Numbered from the stretch's first letter, positions 1 to 9,552 are shown. The stretch: DNA of 64,000 nt from Acidobacteriota bacterium (GCA_019639135.1 JAHBSL010000001.1:62001-126000), one strand, 5' to 3'. Notes: generated by a model from the letters alone, not told the origin. Numbers and translations: made by a program.

Positions 1-491
1 TTCGACGATTTCCAAAGGAAGATCGAATAAATGCCATCGTTGATTCTCTTAAGGTTTTGCAAATTTCACATCCGGGGAATCGGGTCTTCGCAGCGGCTGT
101 TAATTAGGCAACTATCACTCCCGACGACCCGGTCGAGCATTGCTTTGAACAACTCGCAAGTCGCTTCGACCACTATCTTGGACGGATTCACAAATCCGGC
201 GATACACAGCGTGGGATCATAATATTTGACAAATCGACATACGAGTCCACGATCCAATCGCTCGCGACCGACTTTCGAACAATAGGCCATCGCTGGGGTT
301 TGATTCGGAACTTTTCCGAAGTCCCGCTTTTTCTCGATTCAAAAGCGTCTCGATTGATTCAACTCGCAGATCTTATCGCGTATGGACTTTTTCAAAGTCT
401 TGAGCACGATGACCACACCTTTTATGACATTATAAAGACAAGATTTGATTCGGAAGGCGGCGTGGTCCATGGGTTCTATCGGAAAGACTAA
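1..491 (+). pseudogene. DUF3800-family protein, 5' truncated by the window edge and broken by an in-frame stop
   Basis: One frame reads from the window edge to the TAA at 489-491, interrupted only by a TAG at 105-107. The part after the stop ends with the motif SRLIQLADLIAYGLF, which is typical of the C-terminal core of DUF3800 proteins, a family often found with mobile or defence genes and of unknown exact function. The residues just before the stop (RVFAAAVN) and just after it also fit the family, so the TAG most simply replaces a sense codon such as AAG. The gene is therefore probably a recent pseudogene, unless the TAG is an assembly error. Only about the last 160 codons are visible and the start lies outside the window. 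Family assignment is from motif recognition. Confidence 0.65.
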
Positions 492-519
492 ATGCCTGTA
501 AGAATATTGGTTTAGCAGG

Positions 520-548
520 TTGCACCACGTTATATCTTGCTAGATAAT
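520..548 (+). promoter_or_regulatory. candidate promoter of rpsO
   Basis: A -35-like TTGCAC (520-525) is followed after 17 bp by GATAAT (543-548), five of six matches to the -10 consensus. A start site near 555 would give rpsO an untranslated leader of about 90 nt, room for the S15 autoregulatory structures known in other bacteria. Only the sequence match supports it; the -35 box is weak. Confidence 0.4.
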
Positions 549-647
549 AACAGTTTGAGCATAGCTCATAGTTTTCGTGGTTACCGTTTTCGACTAACGG
601 AGTTACTGCGTACATAAGGAGAGGCTATTTTGAGCCGGATAGATTAA

Positions 648-917
648 ATGGCAACAGCAAAGCAAGTTAAAGAAAAGATCGTAGAGGACTACAAGACACA
701 CGGCAGCGATACGGGGTCGTCGCAGGTGCAGATCGCACTTTTGACGCAGCGTATCAACGAACTGACCGAGCACTTCCGCACGCACAAGAAGGACAACCAC
801 TCGCGTCGCGGCCTGCTCAAGATGGTCTCGCGGAGGCGTAAGCTTCTTGATTACTTAAAGAGCAAGAACATCGAAGAGTATCACCAGATCATCGAGAAGC
901 TCGGGTTGAGGCGGTAA
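648..917 (+). CDS. rpsO: 30S ribosomal protein S15
   Basis: S15 is a primary 16S rRNA-binding protein of the small subunit platform. The 89-residue product has the usual length and the family core, with [13 protein letters not shown] near the N-terminus, [11 protein letters not shown] in the middle and the [11 protein letters not shown] helix. The ATG at 648 has no close Shine-Dalgarno: the good AAGGAG (616-621) lies 26 nt upstream. That site instead suits a TTG at 630, which opens a five-codon in-frame mini-ORF whose TAA (645-647) touches the ATG, so translation may be coupled. A strong intrinsic terminator follows at 923-946. pnp lies downstream, the classic rpsO-pnp order, but here separated by the terminator. 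Confidence 0.97.
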   Translation: MATAKQVKEKIVEDYKTHGSDTGSSQVQIALLTQRINELTEHFRTHKKDNHSRRGLLKMVSRRRKLLDYLKSKNIEEYHQIIEKLGLRR

Positions 918-922
918 GCCTC

Positions 923-946
923 GAGACGCCCGAGCGTCTCTTTTTT
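923..946 (+). terminator. intrinsic terminator after rpsO
   Basis: A perfect 7-bp stem GAGACGC/GCGTCTC (923-929 and 934-940) with a 4-nt loop is followed directly by six T residues (941-946). It begins six bases after the rpsO stop codon. Confidence 0.9.
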
Positions 947-1105
947 AGGGGCCGGCCGGTGCCGGCCATTGCGAAAAGTTTTTCCCTCCGGGCCGCTTTG
1001 AATGAAGCCCGGCGGCGTTAGAAAGAACCATCACCTAGGCGGCAGCTGAACGTGACAGCTTTGTACAAAACCACAACGAGAACACTACTCTACGTAGCAA
1101 ACTCT

Positions 1106-1145
1106 AAAGGCGGCGGAGCTTCACGACTTGGCTCCGGCCGCCTTT
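1106..1145 (+). promoter_or_regulatory. leader hairpin upstream of pnp
   Basis: A 14-nt arm (1106-1119, AAAGGCGGCGGAGC) pairs with 1131-1145 with one bulged base and an 11-nt loop. It ends 20 nt before the pnp ATG and no T-run follows, so it is unlikely to be a terminator. In Escherichia coli, pnp is autoregulated through an RNase III-cleaved leader stem; that this hairpin has the same role is inference from its position. Confidence 0.5.
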
Positions 1146-1165
1146 GTCTTTGAGGAAAAAAGTAA

Positions 1166-3289
1166 ATGACAAAGAAATATTTGAAAGAATCGATCAAGGT
1201 CGGAGGAGAGGACCTTATCGTCGAGACCGGCAAGGTCGCCAAGCAGGCGGACGGCTCGGTCGTCATCCGATATGGCGACACAATGCTGCTCGTTACGGCA
1301 GTAAGCATGAAGACCGCGAAAGAAGGACTAGACTTCTTTCCATTGACGGTTGAATACCGCGAGTCGAGCTACTCGGCCGGCCGTATTCCCGGAAACTATT
1401 TCCGCCGCGAGGGACGCCCGAGCGAAAAGGAGGTGCTAACCTGCCGCCTGATCGACCGTCCGGTCCGCCCGCTCTTTCCGGATGGCTATCGCTTTGAAAC
1501 GCAGGTCGTCGGCACGGTCATCTCGGCCGATAGCGAGAACGACCCGGACGTCATCGCCATCACCGGGGCCTCGTGTGCACTCTATCTTTCGGACATTCCG
1601 TTCGAAAACCCGATCGCCGGCATCCGCATCGGCTTGATCGACGGCAAGTACATCATCAACCCGACCTACGACGAACGCCGCGAATCGGACCTCAACCTGA
1701 TCGTGGCCGGAACGGAAGAGGCCATCGTGATGGTCGAGGCCGAAGCCAATGAGGTGCCGGAGAAGATCATGCTCGAGGCGCTGATGCTTGCTCATAAAGA
1801 GATCAAGCGGCTCTGCCTCTGGCAGAAAGAGCTCGGCAAGGCACTCGCGAACACCAAGCGTGAATTCACACCCGTGGTCGTTGACGAATCGATCATTGCC
1901 GAGATCGAAAAGAACTTTGGCGATCGCCTCCGCTCGGCGCTCGACACCACCGGCAAGGACAAGCTCTCGAGCTATGCCGAGGTCGATGCCCTCAAGAAAG
2001 AGGTCGTCGAAAGCTACCCGGAAGACGACGCCGAAAAGCGTTCGATGGCCGGCAAGGCATTCTCGCAGCTTAAAGAGAAGATCTTCCGTGAGGATATGCT
2101 CGGCAAGCGCCGCCGTCCGGATGGACGAAAGTTTAGCGAGATCCGCCCGATAACATGCGAGGTCGGCTGGCTTCCGCGCGTTCACGGCTCGGCCCTCTTC
2201 ACCCGCGGCGAAACGCAGGCGATCGTCACCACAACGCTCGGCACCAAGATGGACGAGCAGTACATGGACGACATCGAAAAGGGCGAGGTGAAGCGCCGCT
2301 TCATGCTCCACTATAATTTCCCGCCCTACTCGGTCGGCGAGGCGGGCCGCTTCGGCGGAACCTCACGCCGCGAGACGGGCCACGGCAATCTTGCCCGCCG
2401 GGCGATCGAGGCCGTGCTCCCGAGCGAAGAGGAATTTCCTTACACGCTCCGCATCGTCTCGGACATCACCGAGTCGAACGGTTCTTCGTCGATGGCTTCG
2501 GTCTGCGGCGGCATCCTCAGCCTGATGGACGCCGGTGTCCCGATCAAGCGACCGGTTGCCGGCGTGGCGATGGGGCTTGTTATGGAAGGCAACCGCTACG
2601 CGATCCTTTCGGACATCGCCGGTGCCGAAGACCATTACGGCGACATGGACTTTAAAGTGGCCGGTTCGAGCGAGGGCATCACCGCCCTTCAGATGGACAT
2701 CAAGGTCGCCGGTATCAACGCGATGATCCTCCAGGAAGCGCTTGAGCAGGCCCGCAAGGGCCGGATGCATATCCTTGAGATAATGCAGAAGGCGATCGAA
2801 GCTCCCCGCGAGGACATTTCGCCCTACGCTCCGCGCATCATCACGCTCAAGATCAACCCCGAGAAGATCCGCGACGTCATCGGCAAGGGCGGCTCCGTCA
2901 TCCGGGCACTTACCGAAGAGACCGGTGCGAAGATCGACATCGAGGACGACGGAACGGTGCTCATCGCGACCGCCGACGGCGAGGCCGCACAGGCCGCCAT
3001 CGCCCGCATCAAGGCGCTTACGGCCGAGGCCGAGATCGGCGAAACCTATCTCGGGACCGTCTCGCGGATCGTCGATTTCGGTGCGTTCGTCGAGATACTT
3101 CCGGGCCTCGATGGGCTGCTTCACATCTCCGAGATCTCCGACCGCCGCGTCAAGGACGTCCGCGACGAGCTCAAGGAAGGCCAGCAGATCATGGTCAAAT
3201 GCATCGGCAGGGAAGGCAACAAGATCAAGCTCTCCCGCAAGGCCATCCTGATGGAAGAAAAGGCAAAAGCCTCCGGCGGCGAAGAGTAA
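1166..3289 (+). CDS. pnp: polyribonucleotide nucleotidyltransferase (PNPase)
   Basis: PNPase is a trimeric 3'-5' phosphorolytic exoribonuclease of the RNA degradosome. The 707-residue protein is full length (E. coli 711). It shows the first RNase PH domain (about 12-145), the helical linker (to about 230), the second RNase PH domain (about 320-460) with TRGETQAI and the SDITESNGSSSMASV active-site region, a KH domain with the GxxG loop VIGKGGS (about 555-615), and a C-terminal S1 domain (about 620-690, VDFGAFVEILPGLDGLLHIS). The start is ATG 1166 with GAGGA at 1152-1156. It follows rpsO and a leader hairpin, which suggests post-transcriptional autocontrol. Confidence 0.98.
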   Translation: MTKKYLKESIKVGGEDLIVETGKVAKQADGSVVIRYGDTMLLVTAVSMKTAKEGLDFFPLTVEYRESSYSAGRIPGNYFRREGRPSEKEVLTCRLIDRPVRPLFPDGYRFETQVVGTVISADSENDPDVIAITGASCALYLSDIPFENPIAGIRIGLIDGKYIINPTYDERRESDLNLIVAGTEEAIVMVEAEANEVPEKIMLEALMLAHKEIKRLCLWQKELGKALANTKREFTPVVVDESIIAEIEKNFGDRLRSALDTTGKDKLSSYAEVDALKKEVVESYPEDDAEKRSMAGKAFSQLKEKIFREDMLGKRRRPDGRKFSEIRPITCEVGWLPRVHGSALFTRGETQAIVTTTLGTKMDEQYMDDIEKGEVKRRFMLHYNFPPYSVGEAGRFGGTSRRETGHGNLARRAIEAVLPSEEEFPYTLRIVSDITESNGSSSMASVCGGILSLMDAGVPIKRPVAGVAMGLVMEGNRYAILSDIAGAEDHYGDMDFKVAGSSEGITALQMDIKVAGINAMILQEALEQARKGRMHILEIMQKAIEAPREDISPYAPRIITLKINPEKIRDVIGKGGSVIRALTEETGAKIDIEDDGTVLIATADGEAAQAAIARIKALTAEAEIGETYLGTVSRIVDFGAFVEILPGLDGLLHISEISDRRVKDVRDELKEGQQIMVKCIGREGNKIKLSRKAILMEEKAKASGGEE

Positions 3290-3371
3290 GCCGTCGTTTG
3301 GAGTTGTTTAAAAAAAGGCTGTCGGAAAAGTAGCTGGACCGCAAGTGACTTCGTTTACCGCTTGCAACTTT

Positions 3372-3462
3372 AGCTCAGCGGTCTTAAGCGTAAGTCTCTG
3401 CAAACTCTGCGTTCAAATGATCTTAACGCTGAGGCCGCGGAGTATCTCGCAGAGATCGCTGA
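3372..3462 (+). repeat. dispersed palindromic intergenic repeat, copy A
   Basis: This stretch between pnp and vapB is built from nested inverted words (CTCAGCG/CGCTGA, CTCTGCG/CGCAGAG) around a core AACGCTGAGGCCGCGGAG. A second copy with the same order of words lies at 57654-57744 downstream of the PBP gene. Neither is inside a gene. It resembles the widespread 'ctctgcg...cgcagag' class of bacterial intergenic palindromes; orientation is arbitrary. The rest of 3290-3495 shows nothing else clear. Confidence 0.6.
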
Positions 3463-3495
3463 AGGTCCACGTGAAATTGTTCTGGCAGCTTTTTT

Positions 3496-3531
3496 TGACT
3501 CTAAAGCTAGCCAAAATATACAATGTGTATG
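3496..3531 (+). promoter_or_regulatory. vapBC promoter with overlapping operator
   Basis: TTGACT (3496-3501) and TATACA (3518-3523) are separated by 16 bp. A perfect dyad ATACA-ATG-TGTAT (3519-3531) overlaps the -10 box, 20 bp before the vapB ATG. VapB antitoxins, alone or with VapC, usually repress their own promoter by binding such a dyad; that this is the operator is inference. Confidence 0.6.
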
Positions 3532-3550
3532 AAAAGGGTGAGTTATACAC

Positions 3551-3742
3551 ATGCGAACGAACATTGAGATCGATGAAAAATTGATCCGCGAGACGCTTAA
3601 AGCGACCGGGCTGAAGACCAAACGAGCGGTGGTCGATCATGCTCTGCGGGAGCTTTTGCGCACCGCACGGCAGGCGGAGATGCGCAAGCTTCGCGGGAAA
3701 TTCCGGTGGGAAGGCGATCTTGAAAAAATGAGGCTCGACTAA
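3551..3742 (+). CDS. vapB: type II antitoxin, VapB family
   Basis: This 63-residue protein begins with MRTNIEIDEKLI, a short DNA-binding ribbon-helix-helix-like start, and continues with the KATGLKTKRAVVDHALRELL helices typical of small VapB (DUF2191-like) antitoxins. The C-terminal tail, which normally wraps the toxin, ends in DLEKMRLD. Its stop codon overlaps the vapC start by one base (TAATG at 3740-3744), so the two are translationally coupled. A palindrome over the upstream -10 box suggests autoregulation. The pair sits between pnp and a TonB-like gene, unrelated to either. Confidence 0.88.
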   Translation: MRTNIEIDEKLIRETLKATGLKTKRAVVDHALRELLRTARQAEMRKLRGKFRWEGDLEKMRLD

Positions 3743-4134
3743 TGATCTTCGTTGATTCGAGCGTCTGGATCGACTATATCAACGGCTCGCCCACGCCGCA
3801 GGCCGAGGAACTCGATCGGATACTTGGCATCAAGCCGATCATTATCGGCGACCTCGTCCTCGCCGAGGTCCTGCAAGGCTGCTGCGATCCAAAGACCTTT
3901 AAGGAGGTTGCAAGACTGCTCGGGCTTGCCGATTTCGTCGTTGTCGGCGGCCGCGACGTGGCCATTCAGGCCGCGAGAAACTACATCACAATACGAGCCA
4001 AAGGCGTCACCATTCGAAAGACCATCGATACCTTGATCGCAACCCGCTGCATCGTCGATGGTTACGAACTGCTCCACAACGACCGGGATTTTCTCCCCTT
4101 TGAACAACATCTCGGACTCAAATGCGTGGTCTGA
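3742..4134 (+). CDS. vapC: type II toxin, VapC family PIN-domain ribonuclease
   Basis: VapC toxins are Mg2+-dependent PIN-domain RNases that cut tRNA or rRNA when not held by VapB. The 130-residue protein has the family start MIFVDSSVWIDYI with the first catalytic Asp at residue 5, the second acidic residue in LVLAEVLQG near 40, and the third in RKTIDTLIA near 95. The final acidic position is in LLHNDRDFLPF. All PIN carboxylates are present, so the toxin is likely active. It overlaps vapB by one base. No Shine-Dalgarno of its own is evident, consistent with coupling. Confidence 0.9.
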   Translation: MIFVDSSVWIDYINGSPTPQAEELDRILGIKPIIIGDLVLAEVLQGCCDPKTFKEVARLLGLADFVVVGGRDVAIQAARNYITIRAKGVTIRKTIDTLIATRCIVDGYELLHNDRDFLPFEQHLGLKCVV

Positions 4135-4174
4135 CCTGGCTGCCGTAATCACGCCATTTTAAGCAAACCGCGTT

Positions 4175-5359
4175 CTACTCCGGAGCGTTGAAGCGGAATA
4201 CGAGTACGCCTTTGACCTTGACCGGTTTGCCGGCGAGCATTGTTGGGGCGAACTTCGCGGACCGGGCCGCGGTTACTGCCGACTGCCGAAGAAGCGGATG
4301 ACCGCTGACCGCCTTTGCTTCGACGACGTTGCCGTCGGTATCGATCATGATCTCGACATTGACCGCCCCCGAAGCCCTGACCGCCTTCGCCGCCGGCGGA
4401 TATTCGGGCTTGGGAAGGAAGGTTGCCTTTCCATTCACAACGCCGCCGGAAATAACCCTTGAGAGATCCTTACGACTTGAGGGATCCGGCATTTCTTCAA
4501 AGGTCGTTGGGAGTTCACGATAAATTGGGGGTGAGTAGTCCTCCGCGAGTGAAATGGGACTTGCCCCTCCGCCTTTAACTGCATTGATTAACTTAACCAA
4601 GTCGCCGTATTTTCGATCTGTCTCGTCAGTGGAAAGCTTAACCAGCACGGTCTTTTCAACCTCATTGGTATCCGCTCGAAACACTCCGTTTCGCTCCCGT
4701 TCAGCGAAAATTTCATTGAGCAAGGTCGTCAACGCTTTGAGGTCGGCTTTCGTCTCATTGTTTATGACCGGCCTTCCGTCGTCTCCTGTTCTCACGAATA
4801 GCAGGAGCGGATTCGGTTTGGCGTCGATATCTCGCTCGCGTTCGGGTTCGATCTGCAGCTCGAAGACCCGGTTCGGAGCAGCCACAGGCTCAGCAAACAA
4901 TCCGTCCCCTTTCGCCTCGGGGTCGCGTTCACTCGTTAGCAGCTTGACCGTTTCGATCTTTTGCCGCCGAAGTTCATAGATGACCGCAGCAACTTCGCTC
5001 GTCGGGATGTCTGCCGCCGCGGCGATATAAACGACCCGTTCATCCGGCGTCTTCGTGCTCATCGCTTCCTGCACCCTTGAGCCGAGCGTCGTGATGTCGA
5101 TCGGTTGCGATTCGGGGTCCTTAAGCGTGATCTTGCCCGGATCGAGCATTATGATCCGAAACGCCGATGGCCTATTTGCCTCAGGGTCTTCGACGGCGTG
5201 TTCCATCCCGGCCGGAACTCGCTCCGCAAGTATTCGCTGCCCGTCCGGCACCGATCGCCCGGTCAGGTCGCGGATGAACGTGCAGGCGAGGGAAGTCGCG
5301 GCCACCAACGCGGCGGCCAGCAAAGGCCCGAACTTGTTTGCATCGTTTCTGTTTCTCAT
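4175..5359 (-). CDS. lipoprotein with two ExbD/TolR-like domains and a C-terminal TonB domain
   Basis: The frame is open to 5473, but the ATG at 5359 begins a lipoprotein signal (hydrophobic run, then a TSLAC lipobox near residue 26), so this start is preferred; it gives 394 residues. Residues about 65-140 (FRIIMLDPGKITL, then DERVVYIAAAADIP) look like the periplasmic domain of ExbD/TolR, with their conserved 'vyI.aD..v' strand. A second similar segment (about 165-280) contains PVINNETKADLKALTTLL. The last ~95 residues (KPEYPPAAKAVRASGAVNVE) are a clear TonB C-terminal domain. ExbD and TonB are normally separate partners of the ExbB motor; no exbB is nearby. The gene follows the PQQ propeller gene in the same direction, a probable operon. 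Confidence 0.72.
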   Translation of the reverse strand: MRNRNDANKFGPLLAAALVAATSLACTFIRDLTGRSVPDGQRILAERVPAGMEHAVEDPEANRPSAFRIIMLDPGKITLKDPESQPIDITTLGSRVQEAMSTKTPDERVVYIAAAADIPTSEVAAVIYELRRQKIETVKLLTSERDPEAKGDGLFAEPVAAPNRVFELQIEPERERDIDAKPNPLLLFVRTGDDGRPVINNETKADLKALTTLLNEIFAERERNGVFRADTNEVEKTVLVKLSTDETDRKYGDLVKLINAVKGGGASPISLAEDYSPPIYRELPTTFEEMPDPSSRKDLSRVISGGVVNGKATFLPKPEYPPAAKAVRASGAVNVEIMIDTDGNVVEAKAVSGHPLLRQSAVTAARSAKFAPTMLAGKPVKVKGVLVFRFNAPE

Positions 5360-5476
5360 AGGGATACCGCACTGTGCCGCCGAGGTGCGTCTTTTTCCGA
5401 TGGTCGAAAGATAACCCTCATCCGCGCTATTTGCAAGAAAGTTTTCTAGCCTCCGTCCTTTGCGGGCACGCAAAAG

Positions 5477-7336
5477 CTATTGCACGATGCGGTAGGCCCT
5501 TAGCGTGTCGCCGTCGGCTGAATAGAGCAGGCCGAGCGATTCGTCGGTAAAGAACTGCGGATCCGGCTCGGAGATGAGGATGCGTCGCTCGTCGCGGCCG
5601 GTGTGGATGTTAACGCCGATGAGGCCGCGGCGGTCCGCGGGTCGCGGCAGGTCGGTAAAGAAGTACATATGCCGCCCGCGAAGCTCGGCCAAACGCTCCC
5701 GCCTCAGCAGGTGATCGGAGAGCCGCTCGGCCTGCCTAACCGGGTCTAGCCGGTCGAGAATGCTCTCCCGCACCTCGCTGCCCGATGGCAAAGCACGTCC
5801 GGCGGCCCGGCGAACGAGGCTCGAAGGCCGCACGACCGCAAGGCCCTCGATCCGGCTGGCGAGCCGCGGGAACTCGGCGATCGAACCATAGGTGTAGATC
5901 CGGCGGCTGAGAAAGTCACGTGCCGAGTTGCTCGCGAGCGTCGTTAGATCAAGCGAGCCGAACCTTTTCCGAAGCCCCGACCATCGGAGCGAACGAACGA
6001 TGCCAAGAGCGTTACCGCCGGTTCGGGCGATATTGAACGCCGTGCTCGCCAGCCCGCCATAGCGAAAATAAAGAGCGACCGCCCGCAAGGCGATGCCGGT
6101 CACGAGCCGCAGCACACCGCGGTCCGGTGCCTTGTGCCGCACACGCCAGGTCTCCCGCTCGCCGCGAAATGCCGCAAGCGTGTCGCGGCCGCCGACCACG
6201 ACCTCGCGCCGCTCGTTGAGCAGGACGAACTGAGCACCGCGTACCTTGTGTTCGAACTTTTTCGTGGACTTGCCGGTTCGGGCATCGATATAGATCAGGT
6301 CGTCGCGGTCGGCGATGACGATCGTGCTCTCATCGGCAAAGGTGAAGTTCGTAATGCCTTTATCGGCACCCTTGTAACGCCAGAGAACCTTGCCGGAACG
6401 CGTGTCGATCGCCGAAACGCCGAACGGTCCCTTCGTCTCGGTCTCGCCGTCCTTTAGGCGGGTGAATTGCCCACCCGTTCGCACGTAGAGCACGTCGCCG
6501 AGCAATGCCATCTCCGCCGCGGTGCCGAGGTCGTCCGCCTTCCATTCTTCCTTTCCGCTTGAGCGGCCCATGGCCCGTATGCGTCCGCGGCCCGAGACGT
6601 AGATACGCTGGTCGTCAACGATCGGATCGGCCTCGGTCAGTGCGAGCCCGCCCTCGTTCACCTTGAACCGCTCGCGTTCCTTTTCATCGCCGGTGCGGGC
6701 GTCGTAGCTCGTCAAGCCTTCATAGAAGACATAAAGGCGGCCATCGAGCAACAGCGGCGGTCGGTAATTGTCGAGCGTAAACGCAGTCTCGCGGCCCTCT
6801 TCGCCAAACGCCGCGGGCATCATCTCAACATCGCTGTCGAGTTCGCGTCGCCAGAGATGCTCGCCATCCGAAAGCCGGAGCATGTGGATGACCGGCGTCC
6901 GCTTCATCTCGCTGCCGAGCCGGCCTGATGTATTGCGGACAACGACCACGGCGAGCAGATCAAGCTCCGGGTCTGCGGCGAGCTGAAGCACATCGCCCCG
7001 CACCTTCTCGCTTTTCCAGAGCCGCCCGCCCGAGAAAAGATCGACCGCCGCGAGCCGCGAACGGCTGCCGAGGTCGCGGGTAAAAAGCAGCATGTCGGTG
7101 TCCGGTACGGGTGTGATCGCGGTCTCATTTATCTTGCCGGTGTCGCGTCGCCAGAGCCGCTCGCCCGTCGCGCCGTCGATGGCGTTGAGGCTCCGTTCCG
7201 TCCCGGCGAGCACGATGCCGAAGTCCGTCATCTGATAGAACGCGATTCGGCCATCGAGCCCCGCCTGCCACGCGGGCTGGGCAAAGCCGCCAGCAAATAA
7301 CACGAGAGCAAAAGCAAAGGCCGGCAAGATCTTCAT
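5477..7336 (-). CDS. secreted PQQ-like beta-propeller repeat protein
   Basis: The 619-residue product has an N-terminal signal peptide (KILPAFAFALVLFAGGFAQP) and then repeated blades of the PQQ/WD-like type, e.g. SLNAIDGATGERLWRRDTGK, AAVDLFSGGRLWKSEK, SAIDTRSGKVLWRYKG and YIDARTGKSTKKFE. In such blades a Trp near the end of each unit packs the propeller. The C-terminal ~200 residues are less repetitive and Arg-rich. Without conserved PQQ-binding or catalytic residues being obvious, it is more likely a structural or assembly factor (BamB-like fold) than a dehydrogenase. It lies 117 bp upstream of the ExbD/TonB lipoprotein and may be co-transcribed with it. Function is otherwise unknown. Confidence 0.75.
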   Translation of the reverse strand: MKILPAFAFALVLFAGGFAQPAWQAGLDGRIAFYQMTDFGIVLAGTERSLNAIDGATGERLWRRDTGKINETAITPVPDTDMLLFTRDLGSRSRLAAVDLFSGGRLWKSEKVRGDVLQLAADPELDLLAVVVVRNTSGRLGSEMKRTPVIHMLRLSDGEHLWRRELDSDVEMMPAAFGEEGRETAFTLDNYRPPLLLDGRLYVFYEGLTSYDARTGDEKERERFKVNEGGLALTEADPIVDDQRIYVSGRGRIRAMGRSSGKEEWKADDLGTAAEMALLGDVLYVRTGGQFTRLKDGETETKGPFGVSAIDTRSGKVLWRYKGADKGITNFTFADESTIVIADRDDLIYIDARTGKSTKKFEHKVRGAQFVLLNERREVVVGGRDTLAAFRGERETWRVRHKAPDRGVLRLVTGIALRAVALYFRYGGLASTAFNIARTGGNALGIVRSLRWSGLRKRFGSLDLTTLASNSARDFLSRRIYTYGSIAEFPRLASRIEGLAVVRPSSLVRRAAGRALPSGSEVRESILDRLDPVRQAERLSDHLLRRERLAELRGRHMYFFTDLPRPADRRGLIGVNIHTGRDERRILISEPDPQFFTDESLGLLYSADGDTLRAYRIVQ

Positions 7337-7460
7337 TGCCCCATTGTAAACCCACCGCGGCCTGAATCGGCAACAATTTCCCGAGGCCGCCCGGAGCAGC
7401 CTTCGCCCTTTCCGGCAAAACTATTGTAAAATCACAGTTTACTTTTTCCCCGAACTCATT

Positions 7461-8849
<1,389 letters not shown>

Positions 8850-8902
8850 GTGTTCATAAGTTTATTCACCGCAGAAAGCCATTTATGATAAGGTTGAAAT
8901 GT

Positions 8903-9178
8903 ATGACGGCTCGGGTCTTGGAAGGAACGTGGGAGGAGATCGAGCGGCGGGCGAAGTCCCTCGCCGGCCGAAAGCTCAGGGTTTATGTTTACGACGAGGC
9001 GGAACCCTCCCGTCCAAATCAGGCTGCGCTTGAAGTTCTACGAAAGGTGCGCGACCGGCAGAAAGACCAGAAACCCACGAACGGGGAAACATCTGTCGAT
9101 ATCATCCGCCGTGCCCGCTGCGGCAACCGCCATTGCCATGTCTTTCCCGACGGCCCGCCGCCCGCCGCTACTGCATAA
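8903..9178 (+). CDS. orphan antitoxin-like protein whose 3' end is fused to an msrB fossil
   Basis: Residues 1-70 (TARVLEGTWEEIERRAKSL, then AGRKLRVYVYDEAEP) match the small antitoxin-like proteins that normally precede PIN-domain toxins. No toxin gene follows. From about residue 70 the reading frame becomes [16 protein letters not shown], which is the C-terminal region of methionine sulfoxide reductase B (compare [16 protein letters not shown] in the intact msrB at 37590-38036) in the same frame, and it ends early because of a 7-nt deletion in the fossil. The ATG at 8903 is chosen over 8885 because AAGG lies ten bases before it. The native antitoxin tail is lost, so the gene may be non-functional. 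Confidence 0.55.
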   Translation: MTARVLEGTWEEIERRAKSLAGRKLRVYVYDEAEPSRPNQAALEVLRKVRDRQKDQKPTNGETSVDIIRRARCGNRHCHVFPDGPPPAATA

Positions 9179-9234
9179 ACTCCGCCTCGCTCAAAATCTT
9201 ACCCGCAGGCGAAGACGTCGCTCAAACGTCCTAA
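9112..9234 (+). pseudogene. fossil of the 3' end of a second msrB gene
   Basis: About 120 bp align base for base with the last third of the intact msrB (reverse strand, 37590-37720), including CCCGACGGCCCGCCGCCC and AACTCCGCCTCGCTC. A 7-nt deletion after the PDGPPP codons shifts the frame. If the frame is restored, the fossil ends at a TAA (9232-9234) at the same place as the real gene. The 5' two thirds of this msrB copy are missing and the fossil is joined to an antitoxin-like ORF. The identity was seen by direct comparison of the two stretches. Confidence 0.75.
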
Positions 9235-9260
9235 GCTGCGGAGCAGCGACATATTTGTAG

Positions 9261-9327
9261 CCCCACGTGGAGCGGAGCGGAACGTGGGGTTGCGTTCGCC
9301 CTAAGCCCCAAAGCCCGTGAAACGGGC
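9261..9327 (+). repeat. intergenic inverted repeats (REP-like)
   Basis: Two hairpins lie in tandem. CCCCACGT (9261-9268) pairs with ACGTGGGG (9282-9289) over a 13-nt loop, and GCCCGT (9313-9318) pairs with ACGGGC (9322-9327) over a 3-nt loop. Neither is followed by a T-run. They sit in the 374-bp gene-free stretch 9179-9552 with several other short repeats, so REP-like elements are more likely than terminators. Confidence 0.55.
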
Positions 9328-9406
9328 GGCATAGCAGCCGGACGATTTGCCAACTCGCCGAAAAAGCACAGCATTTCCGCAAATAGACAGGCGGAGCCTC
9401 CGATAA

Positions 9407-9448
9407 TTATCAGTTCTCAGTTTTCGGTTATCAGTTGTCAGTTCTTGC
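9407..9448 (+). repeat. 7-bp tandem repeat (TTATCAG type), six units
   Basis: Six contiguous heptamers: TTATCAG, TTCTCAG, TTTTCGG, TTATCAG, TTGTCAG, TTCTTGC. This is the well-known short tandem repeat type found between genes in cyanobacteria and other phyla. No function is evident. Confidence 0.8.
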
Positions 9449-9531
9449 GGCTCTGCCCGCCGATGTGCGGAAAGGCTTGCCTTGCCGTATGGCGTTCTTC
9501 CTTTCCCAGGGCTCTGCCCGCTGATGTGCGG
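9449..9531 (+). repeat. pair of 22-bp direct repeats next to the R-M genes
   Basis: GGCTCTGCCCGCCGATGTGCGG at 9449-9470 recurs with one change at 9510-9531. A third, more diverged copy (36243-36262) lies just upstream of the Eco29kI-like nuclease gene. Both sites border restriction genes, which may be chance or may mark an insertion hotspot. Confidence 0.65.
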
Positions 9532-9552
9532 CCATATTCAAACCGAGCTAAA

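Noticed and set aside
1436..2311. 291-codon ORF opposite pnp
   Set aside because: Antisense shadow of a well-supported gene with GC-rich third positions.
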